The notes: generated by a model not told the origin, from the letters alone. Positions 1 to 8,672 are shown, counted from the first letter of the stretch. The stretch: DNA of 64,000 nucleotides from Methyloversatilis sp. (GCA_017984755.1 JAGNYW010000011.1:20205-84204), one strand, 5' to 3'. Program-made: numbers and translations.

Positions 1-1
1 C

Positions 2-655
2 GATCTGCTGCAGGCGATCAATCGCGACGCACCGCTGGCATCAATTCCGCTGCTGTCGCAGCACGGCGTCGCAGTGGTGCCGGCCGCCCGGCTGGCGACC
101 CAGTCGCGTCAGCTCAACCGCCTGCAGCTCGAAGCTCTGGACGAAGCCCTGGTGGAACTGACCCGCGATACCGAACTTCTGATTGTCGATTGTGCGCTGG
201 ACGAGTCGCAGCTGTCGGCGCTGGCCCGCCGCTCGGACCGTCTGGCAGTGGTGACCGCGGCTTCGGGTGTCAGCGTGACTGCGGCCTATGCGCTGATCAA
301 GCGTCATTTCACCGGCAACGCCCCGGTGTCGGCCGGCGTGGTACGGCCGGTGCACGTCGGGGTCAGCCGGGCGCGTTCCGTTGCCGACGCACGTCAGGCG
401 TTTGCCAGCCTGAATGGTGTGGTGAGCGAGCACCTGGGCAGCGCGCTGCACTGGCTGGGCTGCCTGCCCGCCGGATACCAGCGGCCGATTTTCTCCGTGA
501 CGGGTGACGATGCCCTCAAGATCGGACGTGATCTTGCCGAAAAGCTCTTCGTATCCCTCGACTCAGAAAAAACCGGTATGTTGATGTCCCTTAACGAAAC
601 GCCACCTGCCGACGCGTCCCCTTACCAGGGTTCGGTTTCGGCGCGGGTGGCCTGA
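2..655 (+). CDS. flhG: FlhG/FleN flagellar number regulator, 3' part
   Basis: The 5' end lies outside the window; about 217 C-terminal residues are visible. The surviving part resembles the C-terminal half of MinD/ParA-type ATPases of the FlhG (FleN) family: a hydrophobic strand ending in an Asp (LLIVDCALD, about residues 60-68 of the fragment), then an AVVTAASGVSVTAAYALIK segment matching the switch and membrane-proximal region. FlhG partners FlhF to set flagellar number and position at the cell membrane. The order flhG-fliA-motC-motD is typical of polarly flagellated proteobacteria and supports the call. The Walker A half cannot be checked because it is missing. Confidence 0.75.
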   Translation, partial: DLLQAINRDAPLASIPLLSQHGVAVVPAARLATQSRQLNRLQLEALDEALVELTRDTELLIVDCALDESQLSALARRSDRLAVVTAASGVSVTAAYALIKRHFTGNAPVSAGVVRPVHVGVSRARSVADARQAFASLNGVVSEHLGSALHWLGCLPAGYQRPIFSVTGDDALKIGRDLAEKLFVSLDSEKTGMLMSLNETPPADASPYQGSVSARVA

Positions 656-686
656 CAGCGCAGCCGGCCGAAGCAGAGGACTCAAT

Positions 687-1403
687 ATGTATACCGCATC
701 CGGAACACTGGACCGCGACCAGCTCGCCAAGCACTACGCGCCGCTGGTCAAGCGCATCGCTTATCACCTTATGGCCAAGCTTCCGGCCAGTGTTCAGGTC
801 GAAGACATCATCCAGAATGGAATGCTGGGTTTGCTCGACGCCATGAGCCGCTACGAGGAAGGGCTGGGGGCGCAGTTCGAAACCTATGCCGTGCAGCGCA
901 TCCGCGGCGCCATGCTCGACGGTCTGCGTGAGAACGACTGGCTGCCGCGCAGCCTGCGTCGAAACATGCGCCGCATCGAAACGGCCATCCATACGCTCGA
1001 GCAGCAGAAGGGGCGTCAGCCGACCGAAGGCGAGCTGGCCGATTCGCTCAGCATGCCGCTGGGTGAATACCAGAAGATGCTGCAGGAAGCGCGTGGCTAT
1101 CAGCTGGTCTACTTCGAGGATTTCACTGACGGCGACGATGACGATTATCTCGACCGCCACAGTGTCGGTACCGCCGACCTCGACCCGCTCGCGCGCCTGC
1201 TCGACAAGAACATGCGCGATGTGCTCGTGCGTGCCATCGGTGATCTGCCGGACCGCGAAAAGACGGTGATGGGCCTCTATTACGAAGAAGATCTGAATCT
1301 GCGCGAAATAGGCGAAATCCTCGGCGTGTCCGAGTCGCGCGTGTGCCAGCTGCACAGTCAGGCCATCGCCCGCCTGCGCAGCCGCATCGCCGCTCGCGGC
1401 TGA
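687..1403 (+). CDS. fliA: RNA polymerase sigma-28 factor FliA
   Basis: A 238-residue protein of normal FliA length. It has the region 2 pattern (QVEDIIQNGMLGLLDAM, then FETYAVQRIRGAMLDGLR) and a region 4 helix-turn-helix near the end (LNLREIGEILGVSESRVCQ). FliA directs RNA polymerase to late flagellar and chemotaxis genes and is held inactive by FlgM until the hook is complete; flgM lies 2.5 kb downstream on the other strand. The gene follows flhG by 31 bases, and motC starts 20 bases after it, so the three are probably co-transcribed. Confidence 0.96.
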   Translation: MYTASGTLDRDQLAKHYAPLVKRIAYHLMAKLPASVQVEDIIQNGMLGLLDAMSRYEEGLGAQFETYAVQRIRGAMLDGLRENDWLPRSLRRNMRRIETAIHTLEQQKGRQPTEGELADSLSMPLGEYQKMLQEARGYQLVYFEDFTDGDDDDYLDRHSVGTADLDPLARLLDKNMRDVLVRAIGDLPDREKTVMGLYYEEDLNLREIGEILGVSESRVCQLHSQAIARLRSRIAARG

Positions 1404-1422
1404 TCCGGAACTGGACGGGGCG

Positions 1423-2187
1423 ATGAGCATGCGCGTCGATCGGATCAGCGTTGCCGGCCTGGCTCTGGGCGTTGCGGCCATCATGGCCGGGCAGGTGCTG
1501 GAGGGCGGCCGCCTGTCCTCGCTGTTTCAGCCGGCGGCAATGATCATCGTACTGGGCGGCACCCTGGGCGCGACCATGCTGCAGACGCGTTTTCCGATCT
1601 TCATGCGTGGCATGCGCATGGGAGCCTGGGCGTTCGCGACGCCCGCCCAGATGCCGGACGACATGATCACCAAGCTGGTCGGCTGGGCGCAGCTGTCACG
1701 GCGCGAAGGCATTCTGATACTTGAGAAGCAGGTTGCCAGCGAGCCGGATGCCTTCTTCCGGAAAGGCATCCAGCTGCTGGTGGATGGCGCCGATTCCGAG
1801 CGGCTGCGCGAAGTCATGGAAGTGGAGATCACTACCTATGAAACTACACTCCGACAGTCGGCCCGCGTCTGGGATGCAGCCGCCGGATACGCGCCGACCG
1901 TCGGCATCCTGGGGGCGGTGCTCGGTCTCATCCACGTGATGGAAAACCTGGGTGATCCGACCCGGCTCGGCGCGGGCATCGCGACAGCCTTCGTGGCCAC
2001 GATCTACGGCGTGGGCACTGCCAACATGATTTTCCTGCCCATCGGCCGCAAGCTGCAGATGCATGTGACGCAGCTTGTCAGCATGCGCGAAATGTTCGTG
2101 GATGGTCTGGCCGGCATCGCCAATGGCGACAACCCCCGCATCATCGAAAGCCGCCTGCTCGGTTACGTCGCGCAGGTGCCGGGCTGA
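1423..2187 (+). CDS. motC: Flagellar motor stator protein MotC (MotA family)
   Basis: A 254-residue member of the MotA/TolQ/ExbB proton-channel family, with four predicted membrane helices: two near the N-terminus (about residues 8-25 and 35-52) and two near 150-200 around GYAPTVGILGAVLGLIHVM. A cytoplasmic loop carries the rotor-contacting charged residues. Its position directly before a MotB-type gene and after fliA matches the MotCD stator of Pseudomonas, as opposed to the primary MotAB. Two ATGs lie 6 bases apart (1423 and 1429); the first is used here. Confidence 0.9.
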   Translation: MSMRVDRISVAGLALGVAAIMAGQVLEGGRLSSLFQPAAMIIVLGGTLGATMLQTRFPIFMRGMRMGAWAFATPAQMPDDMITKLVGWAQLSRREGILILEKQVASEPDAFFRKGIQLLVDGADSERLREVMEVEITTYETTLRQSARVWDAAAGYAPTVGILGAVLGLIHVMENLGDPTRLGAGIATAFVATIYGVGTANMIFLPIGRKLQMHVTQLVSMREMFVDGLAGIANGDNPRIIESRLLGYVAQVPG

Positions 2188-2201
2188 ATGTGAGGCGCGC
2201 A

Positions 2202-3026
2202 ATGAGGAAGCGCCGCTATGTTCCCGACTCGGACGAGAATCACGACCGCTGGCTGATTTCGTACGCGGATCTGGTCACGTTGCTGTTTGCGTTTTTTGTC
2301 GTGATGTACGCCATCTCGCAGGTCAACGAGGGCAAGTACCGTGTGCTGAGCCAGTCGCTGAACAGCGCCTTTGCGGCGCGCGAGGGTGTGCGCCTCATTG
2401 AGCTGCCCGCCACCGATCAGAGCGACGCGATGCAGATACAACTCGATCAGCTGCGTGCGGCACGTTCCGCGCAGAAGGAGCAGGAGCGCAAGGAACGGGC
2501 TGACAAGGCTGCCAAGGATATTCGTCAGGCCTTGTCGGCACTGACCCGGGAAGGTCAGGCGAGTGTGACCGAAGGAGCGCTGGGGCTCACGGTCGATCTG
2601 GATGCCGCGTTCCTGTTCGGCGCCGGCGAGGCGACGCTGCAGCCTGCCGCCCAGGACATCATCGCGGCGATCGCCCGCGTGCTGCTTTATACCGATTTTC
2701 CGCTGGTCGTCGAGGGCCACACGGACAACAGTCCGGTGAGTGGCCGACTGGTGTCGAACTGGGCCCTGTCGGCGCTGCGCGCCGCTGCCGTGACCGGAGT
2801 CTTCGCCGATCAGGGCATTCTCGCGACGCGGCTTACCGCAGCCGGCCTTGCCGATCAGCGACCGGTGGCCGACAACACAAGCGAGGAAGGGCGCGCCCGG
2901 AATCGTCGTGTGTCCATCCGCATCGAAACCTTTTCGAACGAACCCGTCCAGCCGGGTGTACAGCCAGCCACCGGGCCGGTCGAAGTGCCCGAAGGCAGTC
3001 TGGGATCAAGCTTCCCGCGGTTGTAA
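2202..3026 (+). CDS. motD: Flagellar motor stator protein MotD (MotB family)
   Basis: The protein has one N-terminal membrane helix (LISYADLVTLLFAFFVVMYA) with the MotB-type Asp that carries protons, a short linker, and an OmpA-like peptidoglycan-binding domain at about residues 150-250 containing the family motif VEGHTDN. It anchors the stator to the cell wall and pairs with MotC. A GTG at 2190 is in frame, but the ATG at 2202 has a GAGG at proper distance, so 274 residues are preferred. The tail after the OmpA domain is Pro/Val rich and probably disordered. Confidence 0.9.
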   Translation: MRKRRYVPDSDENHDRWLISYADLVTLLFAFFVVMYAISQVNEGKYRVLSQSLNSAFAAREGVRLIELPATDQSDAMQIQLDQLRAARSAQKEQERKERADKAAKDIRQALSALTREGQASVTEGALGLTVDLDAAFLFGAGEATLQPAAQDIIAAIARVLLYTDFPLVVEGHTDNSPVSGRLVSNWALSALRAAAVTGVFADQGILATRLTAAGLADQRPVADNTSEEGRARNRRVSIRIETFSNEPVQPGVQPATGPVEVPEGSLGSSFPRL

Positions 3027-3139
3027 CCTTTACCGGGGTCGGTGCTCGGCAAACAGGCATGACGAAAACGTACTGATTTCGCATAGGAAATCCATACCAT
3101 AGGAATCTGCGTGGCCGCAGTGGCGACGCTTCAAACGAC

Positions 3140-3156
3140 GCGGCGAAACACGCCGC
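3140..3156. repeat. Small GC hairpin between convergent motD and flgN
   Basis: GCGGCG and CGCCGC form a perfect 6-bp inverted repeat around a 5-base loop in the 153-base gap between the convergent motD and flgN genes. It may help end transcription from either side, but no T-run follows on either strand, so a terminator call would be weak. Confidence 0.3.
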
Positions 3157-3179
3157 TCGAACTCCATCCGGTCGAAAGA

Positions 3180-3674
3180 TCAGGCGCTGCCGAGTGACCG
3201 GCTGGAACCGCGCAGCATCGACTGCCCGTCCGGCCCGTAGGTCGACGCCTGTTCCGATGCAGACATCAACACGGCCAGTGCCTGCTGGCTCGACTTCATC
3301 TGCGCGCGGATCAGCACGCCGTTGGCCTGATTCAGGTCATGGGCTTCGCGGGCAAGTCCGGTCAGGTCGGCGAACGGCTGCCGACATACAGCCCATTCCG
3401 GAACACTGTCGAACAGTGCCTCGATATCGACTCTGGCGGGTTTCACGCCGGCGCGGGCAAGCAGCGCGACGCGTGCGTCGCCCAGTTGTGCCAGTCGTCC
3501 GTAAGCCTCCGACTTGCGTGCGGCAATGACGGCGAGGCTGTCCACCTCGCCCGACTCAAGTGCCGTGCGCTCGGCATGCAGATGGCCGAGGGCGGTGCGC
3601 AAGGTCACCGATTCTTCGTTCATCACTGCAGCCAGCCTCGCAGCGGTCTGCGCGGCCGGTTCGTTTGCAGCCAT
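3180..3674 (-). CDS. flgN: Flagellar export chaperone FlgN
   Basis: A 164-residue, mainly helical protein with the heptad-rich N-terminal half and C-terminal substrate-binding helix typical of FlgN (motif ANGVLIRAQMKSSQQALAVL near 125-145). FlgN keeps the hook-filament junction proteins FlgK and FlgL soluble and brings them to the export gate; both substrates are encoded at 13-16 kb. Its start overlaps the flgM stop by one base (TGATG), so the two are translationally coupled. Sequence conservation in this family is low; the call leans on the flgM neighbour. Confidence 0.85.
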   Translation of the reverse strand: MAANEPAAQTAARLAAVMNEESVTLRTALGHLHAERTALESGEVDSLAVIAARKSEAYGRLAQLGDARVALLARAGVKPARVDIEALFDSVPEWAVCRQPFADLTGLAREAHDLNQANGVLIRAQMKSSQQALAVLMSASEQASTYGPDGQSMLRGSSRSLGSA

Positions 3675-3988
3675 CAGGTGGTCGGTCGCGTGTTCAGCAT
3701 CTGACGCACGCTTTCGATCAGGCTGTCGGCCACGCGGTCTGCATTGACCTTGAAACGGCCGTCTGCGATCGCCTGCTTGATTTCGTCAACGCGTGCGCTG
3801 TCGACCACCGGCACGTTGGCGACCGATGCCTCGAGCTCGCGCAGTCGTGCCGAAGTACCCGAAATATCGATCTGCGCACCTGGTGCGGTCGTTGATGAGG
3901 CAGCACCCGCCGGGTTGCTTCCCGAAGTGCCTTTGGTAGCCGAAGTCGCCGTCGGAGCAAGCGGTTTTCCAGTTCCGTCGATTTTCAC
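3674..3988 (-). CDS. flgM: Anti-sigma-28 factor FlgM
   Basis: A small protein with a disordered, Ser/Thr/Ala-rich N-terminal half and a C-terminal helical region (VDEIKQAIADGRFKVNADRV) that binds FliA. It blocks FliA until it is exported through the finished hook. An in-frame ATG lies at 4003, but I prefer the GTG at 3988: AAAGGG sits 6 bases before it and the product then starts (M)KIDGTGKPLA, like most FlgM proteins. The choice changes the length from 109 to 104 residues. It forms a two-gene unit with flgN. Confidence 0.9.
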   Translation of the reverse strand: MKIDGTGKPLAPTATSATKGTSGSNPAGAASSTTAPGAQIDISGTSARLRELEASVANVPVVDSARVDEIKQAIADGRFKVNADRVADSLIESVRQMLNTRPTT

Positions 3989-4020
3989 GATGAACCCTTT
4001 CATAAGACGTTCGACCGGTA

Positions 4021-4047
4021 TTACGACGGTCCCTGCACAAAACTTTA
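4021..4047 (-). promoter_or_regulatory. Candidate sigma-28 promoter for flgMN
   Basis: On the minus strand there is an exact TAAAGTTT, the classic FliA -35 element, followed after 11 bases by CGTCGTAA, which shares only the closing TAA with the -10 consensus GCCGATAA. The predicted start, near 4014, would leave a leader of about 26 bases before the preferred GTG start of flgM. Late-class flgM transcription by FliA is well known in other bacteria. Confidence 0.4.
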
Positions 4048-4133
4048 GGAGTTTTTGTAGGGAGCAGTCTTACACGGTCTGCTGCTCATGAATATACCAA
4101 TCACAGACGCCGGATGCGAACGGTCTGGAAGGG

Positions 4134-4838
4134 TCAGTAAACAACCTCCACCTGGCCACCCGCACGGGCGACGCCGCTCACTACCTGGCCGCGACCGGTA
4201 CGCACCTGCACGGTCTGGCCTGGTTGGGCGCTGGCCAGTGCCCGGCCATCGTGACTGACGGAAAAGCCGCCGCCACGGGCAAAGAGCTTGACGATCTGGC
4301 CCTGCTGCACGGCAACTGGCGCGCGCAGCCAGTCGGCACGCAACGGTTGTCCGGCGGCCAGTGCCACATTTACCGACTGACCCACGAGGTGCTGCGGGTC
4401 GGTCAGGATGTTCGGTGGAAGATCGGTCAGGTCACCGCGCATGAAACCGTAGTCGCCCTCTCCGACGATCTGGCCGCGCCCGAGGGCACGCGAGGCGACG
4501 AGGTAGTTGCCGTCGATGCGCACGCGGACCGGCAGGTAGAGCGTCCAGGTGGCGCCGGCAACGCAGCGCACGCCGACGCTGATGCGTCCCCAGGCGCGTG
4601 TGCCCTGGGGCAGGAAGGCTTCATGCGCCGCGCACGGTGCAAGCGCCAGCCGTGCCTCCGGCTGGCCCAGATCGAACGTGGCCTGACCCGGCATGCCGGC
4701 CGTCTGAACCTGCAGGAAGTGAATGACGGTGCGACGCATCGCCTCGGCATCGGGGTGTACAGGTGTCTGACCGGCCATCTGTGCAAGGGCGAGGCCGCAT
4801 GAGGCCATGAATAGAATCATCAGCAGACTGCGGATCAT
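4134..4838 (-). CDS. flgA: Flagellar P-ring assembly chaperone FlgA
   Basis: A 234-residue periplasmic protein with a cleavable signal peptide (about residues 1-19, ending ALA). It has the SAF-like C-terminal domain of FlgA: a GQSVNVALAAGQPLRADWLR-type segment, then QQGQIVKLFARGGGFSVS and the closing TGRGQVVSGVAR. FlgA helps FlgI subunits form the P ring in the periplasm. A good GGGAG ribosome site precedes the ATG. It is divergent from flgB, the usual arrangement. Confidence 0.92.
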   Translation of the reverse strand: MIRSLLMILFMASCGLALAQMAGQTPVHPDAEAMRRTVIHFLQVQTAGMPGQATFDLGQPEARLALAPCAAHEAFLPQGTRAWGRISVGVRCVAGATWTLYLPVRVRIDGNYLVASRALGRGQIVGEGDYGFMRGDLTDLPPNILTDPQHLVGQSVNVALAAGQPLRADWLRAPVAVQQGQIVKLFARGGGFSVSHDGRALASAQPGQTVQVRTGRGQVVSGVARAGGQVEVVY

Positions 4839-5146
4839 GATTTGCTCCCGTTCGATGTCGTCATTGCATCACGCGGCGGCTTCCGGCGATGCGGCAAATA
4901 GGGTGTGAAGCACAGCCTTCTTTCGCGTTGAAGCGGTCAGACAGCCGAAAACCGCCTTGCCGGCCCGAAAAGCCTTGTGGGTAAAGGGTTTGCGGCTGAT
5001 CTGTGTGGCTGCGGGCGGCAAAGCTTGCCGCTTTCGAGCGGCAGATAGCCTTGAAAGGCGGGGCTCGAACGGTCCTTTTTTGCCGATCCAGTCGCGCAAC
5101 GGGGACATAGAGTGGCTGGCACGATAGCTGCAATGGGATACCCACC
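4839..5146. other. Intergenic region between flgA and flgB
   Basis: 308 bases between the divergent flgA and flgB genes. It holds the sigma-54 promoter for flgB (separate entry) and several GC-rich inverted segments around 5030-5070 (GCGGCAAAGCTTGCCGC is a near-perfect palindrome at the HindIII-like core). No convincing sigma-54 or sigma-28 site was found facing flgA, and no gene is seen. Confidence 0.5.
5117..5132 (+). promoter_or_regulatory. Sigma-54 (-24/-12) promoter of the flgB operon
   Basis: TGGCACG, 4 bases, CTGCA matches the sigma-54 consensus TGGCACG-N4-TTGCA except at one position, with the required 10 bases between the invariant GG (5118-5119) and GC (5130-5131). The start point should be near 5143, only about 4 bases before the flgB ATG. 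Middle-class flagellar rod and hook genes under sigma-54 are known in Pseudomonas, Vibrio and some betaproteobacteria. Confidence 0.75.
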
Positions 5147-5554
5147 ATGCCGACACCACTCGACAGACTTCTCGATCTTCCACAGGCCGCACTCGGCGTG
5201 AGGGCTGCACGTCAGCAGGCGCTGGCATCGAACATCGCGAACGCCGACACGCCGCACTTCAAGGCGCGGGATGTCGATTTCCGCAGTGCGCTCGAAGGTG
5301 CCATGGGCGGCCGACTGGGTGGACCGGTCGAACTGGCCCGAACTTCGGGGCGCCACATCGAGGCGAAAGGCGACGGCGGAATGGATCAGTCGATGAAGTA
5401 CCGCACCGAAACGCAGTCCAGTGTTGATGGCAACACCGTCGACATGGACGTCGAACGCGCCGCATTCGCCGAAAACTCGGTGCAGTACGAGGCGCTTCTC
5501 ACCTTCATAAGCGGTCGTCTGCGCACCATGCAGAACGCCATCCAGGGTCAGTAA
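5147..5554 (+). CDS. flgB: Flagellar basal body rod protein FlgB
   Basis: A 135-residue proximal rod protein. It has the N-terminal rod-family signature RQQALASNIANADTPHFKARDVDF (family core ANIANADTP near residues 30-38) and a C-terminal helix ending YEALLTFISGRLRTMQNAI. FlgB joins the rod to the MS ring in the periplasm. No other in-frame start fits. No Shine-Dalgarno sequence is visible, in keeping with the very short predicted leader. First gene of a tight operon through flgJ. Confidence 0.95.
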   Translation: MPTPLDRLLDLPQAALGVRAARQQALASNIANADTPHFKARDVDFRSALEGAMGGRLGGPVELARTSGRHIEAKGDGGMDQSMKYRTETQSSVDGNTVDMDVERAAFAENSVQYEALLTFISGRLRTMQNAIQGQ

Positions 5555-5566
5555 GGAGTCTGAATC

Positions 5567-5977
5567 ATGGGAAACATGTTCAATGTATTCGGCATCGCCG
5601 GTTCGGCGCTCACCGCGCAGTCGGTACGCCTCAACACGGTCTCCAGCAACCTGGCCAATGCCGATTCCGTCACGTCGGCGAACGGTCAGCCGTACCGCGC
5701 CAAGCAGGTGGTATTCGAGACGCGTCCGATCACTGACGGCGGCGACGCCAACGGCGTGCGCGTGACGCAGATCGTCGAAAGCGCCGCGCCGCTGCGCATG
5801 ACTTACGACCCGAACAATCCGGCTGCGAACAAGGAGGGGTATGTGCAGATGCCCAATGTCAACGTGGTGGAAGAGATGGTGAACATGATTTCCGCCTCAC
5901 GCTCGTATCAGACCAACGCGGAAATGATGAATACCGCGAAGCAGCTGATGCTCAAGACTCTCACCATCGGACAGTAA
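5567..5977 (+). CDS. flgC: Flagellar basal body rod protein FlgC
   Basis: A 136-residue proximal rod protein with the N-terminal [11 protein letters not shown] motif and the C-terminal rod motif [19 protein letters not shown], followed by [12 protein letters not shown]. Length matches the family. It begins 12 bases after flgB behind AAGGAG. It builds the rod with FlgB, FlgF and FlgG. Confidence 0.96.
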   Translation: MGNMFNVFGIAGSALTAQSVRLNTVSSNLANADSVTSANGQPYRAKQVVFETRPITDGGDANGVRVTQIVESAAPLRMTYDPNNPAANKEGYVQMPNVNVVEEMVNMISASRSYQTNAEMMNTAKQLMLKTLTIGQ

Positions 5978-5987
5978 GGACAAAGCC

Positions 5988-6665
5988 ATGGCAATCACTC
6001 CCGCAGGCGGCACCTCCGCCGCAGACATCTACAGCTCGCTGAACACCTCGCAGACCAAGGCTACATCCGAGATCGACGCATCGCAGAACCGCTTCCTCAG
6101 GCTGCTCACCACGCAATTGAAGATGCAGGATCCGCTCAACCCGATGGATAACGCGCAGGTCACCTCGCAGCTCGCGCAGATCAGCACGGTGGATGGCATC
6201 AGCAAGCTCAACAGCACGCTCGAGAAGCTGACCGAAAGCTCGTCCGACGCGCAGCACCTGCAGGCCGCCGCGCTGGTTGGTCACGCCGTGCTGGTCGAGG
6301 GATCGAAGCTTGAACTGCTCAATGGCCAGTCGATGGGCGGAGTGGAACTGACGGCACCGGCCGACCGGGTGGCGATCACGATCAAGGACGCCAGCGGTCT
6401 GGTCGTGCGCGAGCTCGATCTGGGCCCGAAGGAAGCAGGTATCTCCCAGTTTCCGTGGGACGGATTGACCGATGCTGGCACGCCTGTTGCTAAGGATGGC
6501 AAGTACTCCTTCACCGTCGAGGCGGTGCTGGGCAAGCAGAAGCTGGTGGGTACGCCGCTCGAGCTTGCCGTGGTGAACAGCGTGGAGCGCACTGGCGGCA
6601 CGACCCGCCTGAATGTAGGCCAGCAGTCGCTGGTCACGATGAACGATATCAAGCAGATCTATTGA
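5988..6665 (+). CDS. flgD: Flagellar hook capping/assembly protein FlgD
   Basis: A 225-residue hook cap. The conserved N-terminal block (FLRLLTTQLKMQDPLNPMDN, about 37-56) is followed by the AQISTVDGI segment and a C-terminal Ig/tudor-like part containing FPWDGLTDAGTPVAKDGKYS. FlgD sits at the growing hook tip and lets FlgE polymerise, and is later replaced by FlgK. It is 10 bases from flgC and 14 from flgE. Confidence 0.96.
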   Translation: MAITPAGGTSAADIYSSLNTSQTKATSEIDASQNRFLRLLTTQLKMQDPLNPMDNAQVTSQLAQISTVDGISKLNSTLEKLTESSSDAQHLQAAALVGHAVLVEGSKLELLNGQSMGGVELTAPADRVAITIKDASGLVVRELDLGPKEAGISQFPWDGLTDAGTPVAKDGKYSFTVEAVLGKQKLVGTPLELAVVNSVERTGGTTRLNVGQQSLVTMNDIKQIY

Positions 6666-6679
6666 TCGGGAGTTGAATC

Positions 6680-7897
6680 ATGGCTTTCCAGCAAGGACTT
6701 TCCGGATTGAACATCGCCTCCAAGGCGCTCGATGCCATCAGCAACAATGTGGCCAACTCGACGACCGTGGGTTTCAAGCAGTCAATGGCACAATTTGCCG
6801 ACATCTACGCGTCGACCCTCGGTGGCGGCGGTTCATCGCAGATCGGCATCGGCGCCATGGTCAATGGCGTCGCGCAGCAGTTCTCGCAAGGCAACATCAC
6901 GGTCACCAGCAATCCGCTCGATCTGGCGATCAACGGTGATGGCTTTTTCCGGATGAACGACAGCGGCACCACGCTCTACACCCGCAACGGCCAGTTCTCG
7001 GTGGACAAGTCGGGCTACATCGTCAATGGGTCGGGCTATCGACTGACCGGCTACGGCGTCGATGCGGACGACAACATCGTCGTCACGGCACCGATCGATC
7101 TGCAGATCGACACTGCGCTGAGCGGCGGCGAGCCCAATGCCACAACGACCGCCGACCTGGCCGTCAATCTGGATTCGCGGCGGGCAGTACCGACCAGCGG
7201 AACCTTTGCGACCACCGATACCAACAGCTTTTCGTATTCGACTTCGCTGACCGCCTACGATTCGCTCGGCAATCCGCACGTGATGTCGCTCTACTTCATC
7301 AAGTCGGCGACGCCGAACGAGTGGGGTGTTCGTTCGCAGCTGGACGGTGGGGCCGCCTCGGCTGCGACCACGGTCACCTTCAATTCGAATGGCAATCTGG
7401 TCAGCCCGACCACGATCGCGCTTTCCTTTCCGGTCACCACGGGTGCGGTCACGACGCTTGATTACGACCTCAATCTGACCAACTCGACGCAGTTCGGCAC
7501 CAATTTCAGCGTGAATGCGGTTTCGCAGGACGGGTTTGCATCCGGGCGACTGTCCGGCATCAGCGTGTCGCCGGAAGGCATTCTCCAGGGCCGCTACACG
7601 AATGGTCAGTCGCGCAACCTCGGTCAGGTGGTGCTCGCCACGTTTCAGAATCCCGACGGCATGACCCAGCTCGGCAGCAACGCCTGGGGTGAAACCTCGA
7701 TTTCGGGCCCGCCGGCAGTCGGGGAGCCGGGTACCGGCAACCGCGGCGGACTGCAGCCGGGCGCAGTCGAAGATTCCAACGTCGACCTGACCGCCGAACT
7801 GGTGAACATGATCACCCAGCAGCGCGCCTACCAGGCCAACGCGCAATCCATCAAGACGCAGGACCAGATCATGCAGACGCTGGTCAATCTGCGCTGA
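6680..7897 (+). CDS. flgE: Flagellar hook protein FlgE
   Basis: A 405-residue hook subunit, normal length. The N-terminal rod/hook motif is KALDAISNNVANSTTVGFKQ, and the C-terminus has VDLTAELVNMITQQRAYQANAQ. The middle (about 70-330) is Ser/Thr/Ala-rich and forms the D1/D2 surface domains. It polymerises outside the outer membrane into the flexible joint. GGGAG precedes the start. Confidence 0.96.
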   Translation: MAFQQGLSGLNIASKALDAISNNVANSTTVGFKQSMAQFADIYASTLGGGGSSQIGIGAMVNGVAQQFSQGNITVTSNPLDLAINGDGFFRMNDSGTTLYTRNGQFSVDKSGYIVNGSGYRLTGYGVDADDNIVVTAPIDLQIDTALSGGEPNATTTADLAVNLDSRRAVPTSGTFATTDTNSFSYSTSLTAYDSLGNPHVMSLYFIKSATPNEWGVRSQLDGGAASAATTVTFNSNGNLVSPTTIALSFPVTTGAVTTLDYDLNLTNSTQFGTNFSVNAVSQDGFASGRLSGISVSPEGILQGRYTNGQSRNLGQVVLATFQNPDGMTQLGSNAWGETSISGPPAVGEPGTGNRGGLQPGAVEDSNVDLTAELVNMITQQRAYQANAQSIKTQDQIMQTLVNLR

Positions 7898-7916
7898 TCG
7901 CCACTGAGGACCGACC

Positions 7917-8657
7917 ATGGATCGCGTGATCTACACCGCAATGACAGGTGCCAAATGGACGCTCGAGCGTCAGGCATCCGTCGCGCAGAACCTCGCCAAC
8001 GCATCGACTACCGGCTACCGCGCCGAAGAGCACAGGCTGCGCGCGGTACCGGTGAAGTCAGAGGCTCTCGCGTCGCGCGCCTTCGTGGTCGATGCCAGCG
8101 TGAAGAACGACTTCACGCCCGGCCCGCTGCAACAGACCGGCCGGCCTTTCGACGTCGCCATACAGGGCAGCGGCTGGATCGCGCTTGCCATGCCTGACGG
8201 CAGCGAGGCCTACACGCGCAACGGGCACCTGCAGATCAGCCCGACCGGCGTGCTGCAGAACCATAACGGCATCCCTGTGGCGGGTGAATCCGGACCGATC
8301 ACCGTACCGCCGGACACCGAAGTCACGTTCGGCTCCGATGGAACGCTGTCTGCCGTGCAGCGCACCGGTGGCGTGAACCAGGTCAATCCGCTGGGCCGGC
8401 TGAAGCTGGTCGATCCGCCCGAAAACACGATCACGCGCGGTGATGACGGTCTTTTCCGCGTCACTGCCCAGGCACCGGTGCCGCAGGCACAGAACGTGCG
8501 TGTGGCGGGTGGCTACCTTGAGGGCAGCAACGTGAATGTGGTGGATCAGGTGGTGGCGATGATTTCCCTGTCCCGCCAGTTCGAAATGCAGACGCGCATG
8601 CTGCAGACGGCAGAGCGCGACGATCAGACAGCTTCGCAGCTGCTGTCCAACCGATAA
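7917..8657 (+). CDS. flgF: Flagellar basal body rod protein FlgF
   Basis: A 246-residue rod protein. FlgF-type N-terminus (DRVIYTAMTGAKWTLERQASVAQNLANASTTGY; core QNLANASTTGY near 25-35) and C-terminus NVNVVDQVVAMISLSRQFEMQ. The Arg-Gln-Phe-Glu ending distinguishes FlgF from FlgG. It lies 19 bases after flgE and 15 before flgG. Confidence 0.95.
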   Translation: MDRVIYTAMTGAKWTLERQASVAQNLANASTTGYRAEEHRLRAVPVKSEALASRAFVVDASVKNDFTPGPLQQTGRPFDVAIQGSGWIALAMPDGSEAYTRNGHLQISPTGVLQNHNGIPVAGESGPITVPPDTEVTFGSDGTLSAVQRTGGVNQVNPLGRLKLVDPPENTITRGDDGLFRVTAQAPVPQAQNVRVAGGYLEGSNVNVVDQVVAMISLSRQFEMQTRMLQTAERDDQTASQLLSNR

Positions 8658-8672
8658 CCGGAGGCACCGACC

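Noticed and set aside
3027-3179. Bidirectional terminator between motD and flgN
   Set aside because: Only a 6-bp hairpin without T-run on either strand; kept as a repeat only.
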